Source: JBBREP01 sp038202885
GTDB taxonomy: Bacteria; Actinomycetota; Acidimicrobiia; IMCC26256; PALSA-610
Length of the DNA stretch: 64,000 nt
NCBI GenBank assembly: GCA_038202885.1
Contig: JBBREP010000007.1
Span: 14,589 to 78,588, forward strand
Reading direction: 5' to 3'
Positions 60,429-64,000 of the stretch are shown piece by piece (position 1 is the first letter of the stretch; each line of letters opens with the position of its first letter). The translations under genes and the position numbers were made by a program. Below the pieces are notes generated by a model that saw nothing but the letters and a program-made list of their open reading frames with translations, did no database searches and was not told where the DNA came from.

Positions 60429-60504
60429 GGTTTCATCCTCGCGCACCGAGGAAGCGCGAACGGTTCGCAGCGACGATGCGCAGTCGCCCGTGAACCGTGA
60501 CGGG

Positions 60505-61875
60505 TCAGGCCCGCATCAGCTCCGACAACCGGAACGCGAGCTCCAGCGATTGGCGCGCGTTCAGCCGTGGGTCGCACAGCGTCTCGTAGCGAGCGTCGAG
60601 GTCGCCGCCCTTGATCTCGTGGTCGCCGCCGAGGCACTCGGTCACATCGTCGCCCGTGAGTTCGACGTGTACGCCGCCGGGCCACACCCCTTCGGCGTGA
60701 CACACGTCGAAGAACCCTGCGAGTTCGTCGATCACGGCTTCGAAGTGACGCGTCTTGTACCCGGACTCGTGTTGATAGGTGTTGCCGTGCATCGGATCGC
60801 ACGCCCACACGACGGGGTGCTTCGAGTTGGTGACGGCCCGCAGAATCGGCCCCAACGTGTCGCGCACCTTGGTGGCGCCCATGCGCGTGACCAGCGTGAG
60901 CCGCCCGGGAGTGCGATCGGGGTCGAGCATGCCGCACAACGCGACGGCTTGCTCGGGCGTCGCCGTTGGGCCGAGCTTCACCGCGAGTGGGTTGTTGACG
61001 CCCGCGAGGAAGTGCACGTGGGCACCGTCGAGTTGTCGGGTGCGTTCCCCGATCCATAGAAGGTGCGCCGAGGTGTCGTACCAGCCGCCGCTGATCGTGT
61101 CGCGGCGCGTGAGTGCTTCTTCGTAATCGAGGAGCAACGCCTCGTGCGACGTGTAGATGTCGACCTCGTGGAGCTGGCGCTCCTTGGCGAGATCGATGCC
61201 GCACGCGGCCATGAAGCGCAGCGCCCGGTCGATCTCGGTCGACAGCTGTTCGTAGCGCTCGCCTTCGTGCGTGGTGTCGACGAACTCGAGGTTCCAGCGG
61301 TGCACCTGCGACAGATCGGCGAAGCCCCCTTTGGTGAAGGAGCGGAGCAGATTGTGGGTCGCCGAGGCTTGCTCGTAGGCGCGCAGCAGACGCCCGGGAT
61401 CGGGACGCCGTGTCTCGAAGTCGAACTCGAAGCCGTTGACGATATCGCCGCGAAAGCTCTCGAGTTCGACGCCGTCGCGCTGCTCGGTCGGTGCCGAACG
61501 TGGCTTGGCGTACTGACCCGCGATCCGACCGAGCTTCAACGTGGGGAGCCCCGTCGAGTACGTGAGCGCGACCGACATCTGGAGGATGACCTTGATCTGA
61601 TCGCGCACCTTGTCGGCCGAAAACTCGGCAAAGCTCTCGGCACAATCGCCGGCGTGCAACAGGAAGCCTTCGCCTGCGGCCACGCGTGCGAGTGATTCGG
61701 TGAGCGAGCGTGCTTCGCCCGCGTAGACGAGCGGTGGCGACGCGCTGAGCGTGGTGAGCACTGCGTCGAGCGCGTCGCTGTCGGGCCACACCGGTTGTTG
61801 CGCGGCCTCGAGCGCGTGCCACGTCGACGGTGACCAGTCGGCGGTCGTGCGGACTTGGGGTGGGGTGGTCGTCAT
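60505..61875 (-). CDS. aroG: class II DAHP synthase (shikimate pathway)
   Basis: A 456-residue class II 3-deoxy-D-arabino-heptulosonate 7-phosphate synthase, the first shikimate step joining PEP and erythrose-4-phosphate. Signatures are LLHAGDCAESF (about 73-83), PVVWACDPMHGNTY with the metal-binding His, and HVELTGDDVTECLGG near the C-terminus. The start is ATG 61875; longer starts reading into bpa are rejected. It lies 13 bases after the bpa stop on the same strand and 76 bases before kgd. Confidence 0.95.
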   Translation of the reverse strand: MTTTPPQVRTTADWSPSTWHALEAAQQPVWPDSDALDAVLTTLSASPPLVYAGEARSLTESLARVAAGEGFLLHAGDCAESFAEFSADKVRDQIKVILQMSVALTYSTGLPTLKLGRIAGQYAKPRSAPTEQRDGVELESFRGDIVNGFEFDFETRRPDPGRLLRAYEQASATHNLLRSFTKGGFADLSQVHRWNLEFVDTTHEGERYEQLSTEIDRALRFMAACGIDLAKERQLHEVDIYTSHEALLLDYEEALTRRDTISGGWYDTSAHLLWIGERTRQLDGAHVHFLAGVNNPLAVKLGPTATPEQAVALCGMLDPDRTPGRLTLVTRMGATKVRDTLGPILRAVTNSKHPVVWACDPMHGNTYQHESGYKTRHFEAVIDELAGFFDVCHAEGVWPGGVHVELTGDDVTECLGGDHEIKGGDLDARYETLCDPRLNARQSLELAFRLSELMRA

Positions 61876-61888
61876 CGCTGCGGCGCGC

Positions 61889-62383
61889 TCAGAGGTAGGC
61901 GCCGGGTGCGGAGCCGTCGGAGCCGTCGGGACCGCCGGGCAGCATTCGCCCGCCGCGCATGTCTTCGAACTGGCGTTGCGCGGCCATCTGCTGGGTGTAC
62001 AGCGTGGCTTGGATGCCGTGGAACAAGCCTTCGAGCCAACCAACGAGTTGTGCCTGCGCGATGCGCAGCTCCGAGTCGGTGGGGGTGGCCGACTCGAAGG
62101 GGTGGCTCACCTCCGCGAGTTCACTGCGGAGCTCTTCGGACAAGACCTCTTTGAGCTCGGTCAGCGACTTCTGGTGGATCTCGGCGAGCAGCCGACGCCC
62201 CGCGTCATCGAGCGGTGCCCGCCGGGCCTCGTCGAGCAGCGATCGCACCATCGACGCGATGCGGATGAGCTTGGTCGGCGACGTGATCGCCTCGTTCGCT
62301 TCGAGCGCGGCCGACTCGCCGTCGGTCGTGCGCTCCAACACCTCGGGTTGGAGCGGCCCGTCGTCGCTCGCCACATCGGTCAC
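61889..62383 (-). CDS. bpa: bacterial proteasome activator Bpa (DUF2587)
   Basis: A 164-residue helical ring-forming activator that opens the 20S proteasome without ATP. RIASMVRSLLDEARRAPLDD (about 41-60) and the long helix ending GLFHGIQATLYTQQMAAQRQ match Bpa. The C-terminus GAYL is the HbYX-like docking tail (GQYL in mycobacteria), so this is a proteasome-containing lineage. GTG 62383 follows TATCCT by eight bases. It is followed by aroG, an odd but short-spaced partner. Confidence 0.9.
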   Translation of the reverse strand: MTDVASDDGPLQPEVLERTTDGESAALEANEAITSPTKLIRIASMVRSLLDEARRAPLDDAGRRLLAEIHQKSLTELKEVLSEELRSELAEVSHPFESATPTDSELRIAQAQLVGWLEGLFHGIQATLYTQQMAAQRQFEDMRGGRMLPGGPDGSDGSAPGAYL

Positions 62384-62397
62384 AGGTTCTGAGGATA
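62384..62397 (-). promoter_or_regulatory. leaderless promoter of the bpa-aroG operon
   Basis: TATCCT (62397-62392) followed by CAGAACCT and GTG 62383. Confidence 0.45.
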
Positions 62398-62447
62398 CCG
62401 GGGCCCGCTGCGGCCGAGCGAAGCGTTTGGGCTGGTGCCGGCGCTCG

Positions 62448-63242
62448 CTATTCGCCGAGGCTGTTCATACCGGGAGGCCGTCTTCCTTGGGCGGCGGCGG
62501 TTCGGGGGCCGGGGACGTCGCGGAACTTGTACGCCACCGGGTCGCGACCGGCCTGGCACACCCAACACTCGCCGGTGACGCCCGACGTGATGAGCCCGAG
62601 CACCGCACCCGCGATGACGCTCGCCGGCATCACGGGGAAATCGGCCGCGGCGAGGAAATCTTTGGCCTCCTGGCCGATGATGTTCGTGTCGGTCAGGCCG
62701 GGGTTGACGCTGTTCGCGGTGATGGCGAACGGCGCGAGCGTGGGGGCGATGCTGCGGATCAGCCCGACCACGAAATGCTTGCCCGCGTCGTAGATCGGGT
62801 CGGGTGGAAACGGAATCAGCCCCGCGAGCGAACTCGTCGCGACGATCGCGCCGCCACCACGCCGTTGCATCGCGCGGATCGCGGCGCGCACGCCATAGAC
62901 CACGCCGTCGACGTTGATGCGCTGGATCCGGTCGTAGGTCGCCTGATCGAGCTGGGTGAGATCCGCCACGCCGATCGCGATGCCTGCGTTGAGGTAGGCA
63001 ACATCGATACCGCCCAGTGCGTCCTCACACGCGGCGAACGTCGTGTCGACCGACTCGGCATCACCGCAGTCGGCCTCGAACGCGATGCCGCCGATCGCGT
63101 CGGCGACGGCGCGAGCGCCCGGCCCGTCGCGATCGACCACACACACCCGCGCGCCTTGCTCGGCGAGCAACTCACACGTCGCTCGCCCTATCCCACTCGC
63201 GCCTCCGGTGATGAGCGCGACCTTTGCGTCGAGAAGTCCCAT
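62448..63242 (-). CDS. short-chain dehydrogenase/reductase
   Basis: A 264-residue classical SDR. The dinucleotide fold motif is TGGASGIG (12-19), NAG (about 85-87) stabilises the sheet, and the catalytic S-Y-K set lies in VATSSLAGLIP and YDAGKHFVVG. NAD is suggested by the D-rich end of strand two (VVDRDG). Substrate unknown; such enzymes oxidise alcohols or reduce ketones of lipids and steroids. ATG 63242 has TAGGTT six bases upstream. Confidence 0.9.
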   Translation of the reverse strand: MGLLDAKVALITGGASGIGRATCELLAEQGARVCVVDRDGPGARAVADAIGGIAFEADCGDAESVDTTFAACEDALGGIDVAYLNAGIAIGVADLTQLDQATYDRIQRINVDGVVYGVRAAIRAMQRRGGGAIVATSSLAGLIPFPPDPIYDAGKHFVVGLIRSIAPTLAPFAITANSVNPGLTDTNIIGQEAKDFLAAADFPVMPASVIAGAVLGLITSGVTGECWVCQAGRDPVAYKFRDVPGPRTAAAQGRRPPGMNSLGE

Positions 63243-63254
63243 GGCGAAAACCTA
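63243..63254 (-). promoter_or_regulatory. leaderless promoter of the SDR gene
   Basis: TAGGTT (63254-63249) followed by TTCGCC and ATG 63242. Confidence 0.5.
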
Positions 63255-63280
63255 GTTGCGGCGTGCGCCGTTCCGCACTG

Positions 63281-64000
63281 TCAGTGCAGCGTCGCGGCGT
63301 GCTCGTGGAGGAGGTCGCGGAACTCAGGCGCGGCGATATCCGCCAACGCTCGCGCCCGCTCGCGCGTCGTGCGGCCTCGCAACTCGGCCACGCCGTGCTC
63401 GGTGACGACAAGGTCGAGCTGATGGCGTGGTGTCGTGATGCACGTGCCACCGTCGAACGTCGCGACGATCCTCGACCTGGTCGCTGCGTCCACGATCGAG
63501 GTCGACGGCAGGCACACGAACGAGCGATCCTCGAGCTGCAGTCCCGACACCGAGACGAAGTCTTCGTGGCCGCCGATACCCGAGAACTGGTCACCCTGCA
63601 GCGTGTCGGCCACGACCTGCCCGTAGAGGTCGACGGCCAATGCGCCGTTGATGGTCACCATGTTGTGGTTGTGCGCGATCACGTGGGGCGCGTTCACCAC
63701 TTCGACGGGAAGGAACCGAACGTCGGGATTCCCGTCGAGCCACTCGTAGAGCTCGGTCGTGCCGGCCGCGAAGGTCGTGATCGAAACCCCGTCGAACTGA
63801 CCCTTGCGTGCGTTGCTCACCTTGCCCGCGCGATGCAGTTCCATGAGCCCGGTCGTGAACATCTCCGAGTGCACGCCGTAGTCGCCACCGGACCCACCCG
63901 CGAGGAGCTTGACGACCTGCGACGGCACGCCGCCGATACCGGTCTGCAGCGTGGCGCCGTCGTGCACGTATTCCGCGACAAAGCCGGCGATGCTGCGTTC
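63281..64000 (-). CDS. acetyl-CoA hydrolase/CoA-transferase family protein, partial
   Basis: The C-terminal 239 residues of a CoA-transferase that continues beyond the right edge. Motifs GIGGVPSQVV, GVHSEMFTTGLMEL and VTEHGVAELRGRTTRERA are typical of the 4-hydroxybutyrate/acetyl-CoA transferase family, in which a Glu forms the CoA thioester. It probably moves CoA between short-chain acids. The start is outside the window; the internal GTG at 63967 is not the real start. It is upstream of the SDR on the same strand. Confidence 0.85.
   Translation of the reverse strand, partial: ERSIAGFVAEYVHDGATLQTGIGGVPSQVVKLLAGGSGGDYGVHSEMFTTGLMELHRAGKVSNARKGQFDGVSITTFAAGTTELYEWLDGNPDVRFLPVEVVNAPHVIAHNHNMVTINGALAVDLYGQVVADTLQGDQFSGIGGHEDFVSVSGLQLEDRSFVCLPSTSIVDAATRSRIVATFDGGTCITTPRHQLDLVVTEHGVAELRGRTTRERARALADIAAPEFRDLLHEHAATLH

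Overview
This 64 kb window is chromosomal DNA of a high-GC actinobacterium. The markers are a WhiB protein, a fused 2-oxoglutarate decarboxylase/dehydrogenase (Kgd type), the bacterial proteasome activator Bpa, a class E sortase, a PdtaS-type histidine kinase and a 72-residue biotin carrier of the mycobacterial type. A cytochrome c maturation System I operon and the acyl-CoA-rich gene content fit a deep-branching lineage such as Acidimicrobiia better than mycobacteria or streptomycetes; that placement is inference. Genes are densely packed, often with ATGA or GTGA stop/start overlaps. I saw no rRNA, tRNA, CRISPR array, insertion sequence or prophage. The only gene-free stretch above 300 bases is at 21731-22077.

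Layout. 1-9 kb: a kinase fragment, a flavodoxin-like protein, a sulfotransferase plus a VOC protein, an FG-GAP exported protein, a nitrilase-family hydrolase and two divergent acyl-CoA dehydrogenases. 9-13.5 kb: a coupled pair of c-di-GMP proteins. 13.7-22 kb: a class III aminotransferase with CoA-acylating semialdehyde dehydrogenase, pantothenate kinase, TetR plus aldo/keto reductase, and a coupled glycosyltransferase, dihydropteroate synthase and membrane protein set. 22-25.5 kb: two membrane proteins with degenerate HD-GYP domains and a convergent membrane protein. 25.5-30 kb: an acyl-CoA catabolic cluster (two enoyl-CoA hydratases, a carboxylase beta subunit, a biotin carrier and an HMG-CoA lyase-like enzyme). 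30-38.5 kb: sortase, then ccmABCDEFGHI and a cyclophilin. 38.5-40.6 kb: a sulfite-linked module (TauE, Rrf2 regulator, molybdopterin enzyme). 40.6-45 kb: a hypothetical protein, LemA, and a GntR regulator fused by overlap to a mitochondrial-type aconitase. 45-48 kb: a divergent Fe-S module (cysteine desulfurase, SufR-like regulator, Mrp). 48-52 kb: two ArsA-like ATPases, a PdtaS-like kinase and WhiB. 52-64 kb: lipid-related enzymes, a family 5 uracil-DNA glycosylase, a second TauE protein, a DapA-like enzyme, kgd, DAHP synthase, bpa, an SDR and a partial CoA-transferase.

Two genome-wide themes stand out. First, many genes carry a TANNNT hexamer followed by 6-8 bases and then the ATG/GTG, the pattern of leaderless transcription. 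At several divergent pairs the two hexamers overlap face to face. Second, a roughly 37-bp GC-rich repeat occurs in one orientation at four places. It appears to have been inserted in frame inside pantothenate kinase and the C-terminus of the semialdehyde dehydrogenase. Helically phased 11-bp direct repeats also lie upstream of whiB (four units) and over the GntR/aconitase promoter (two units).
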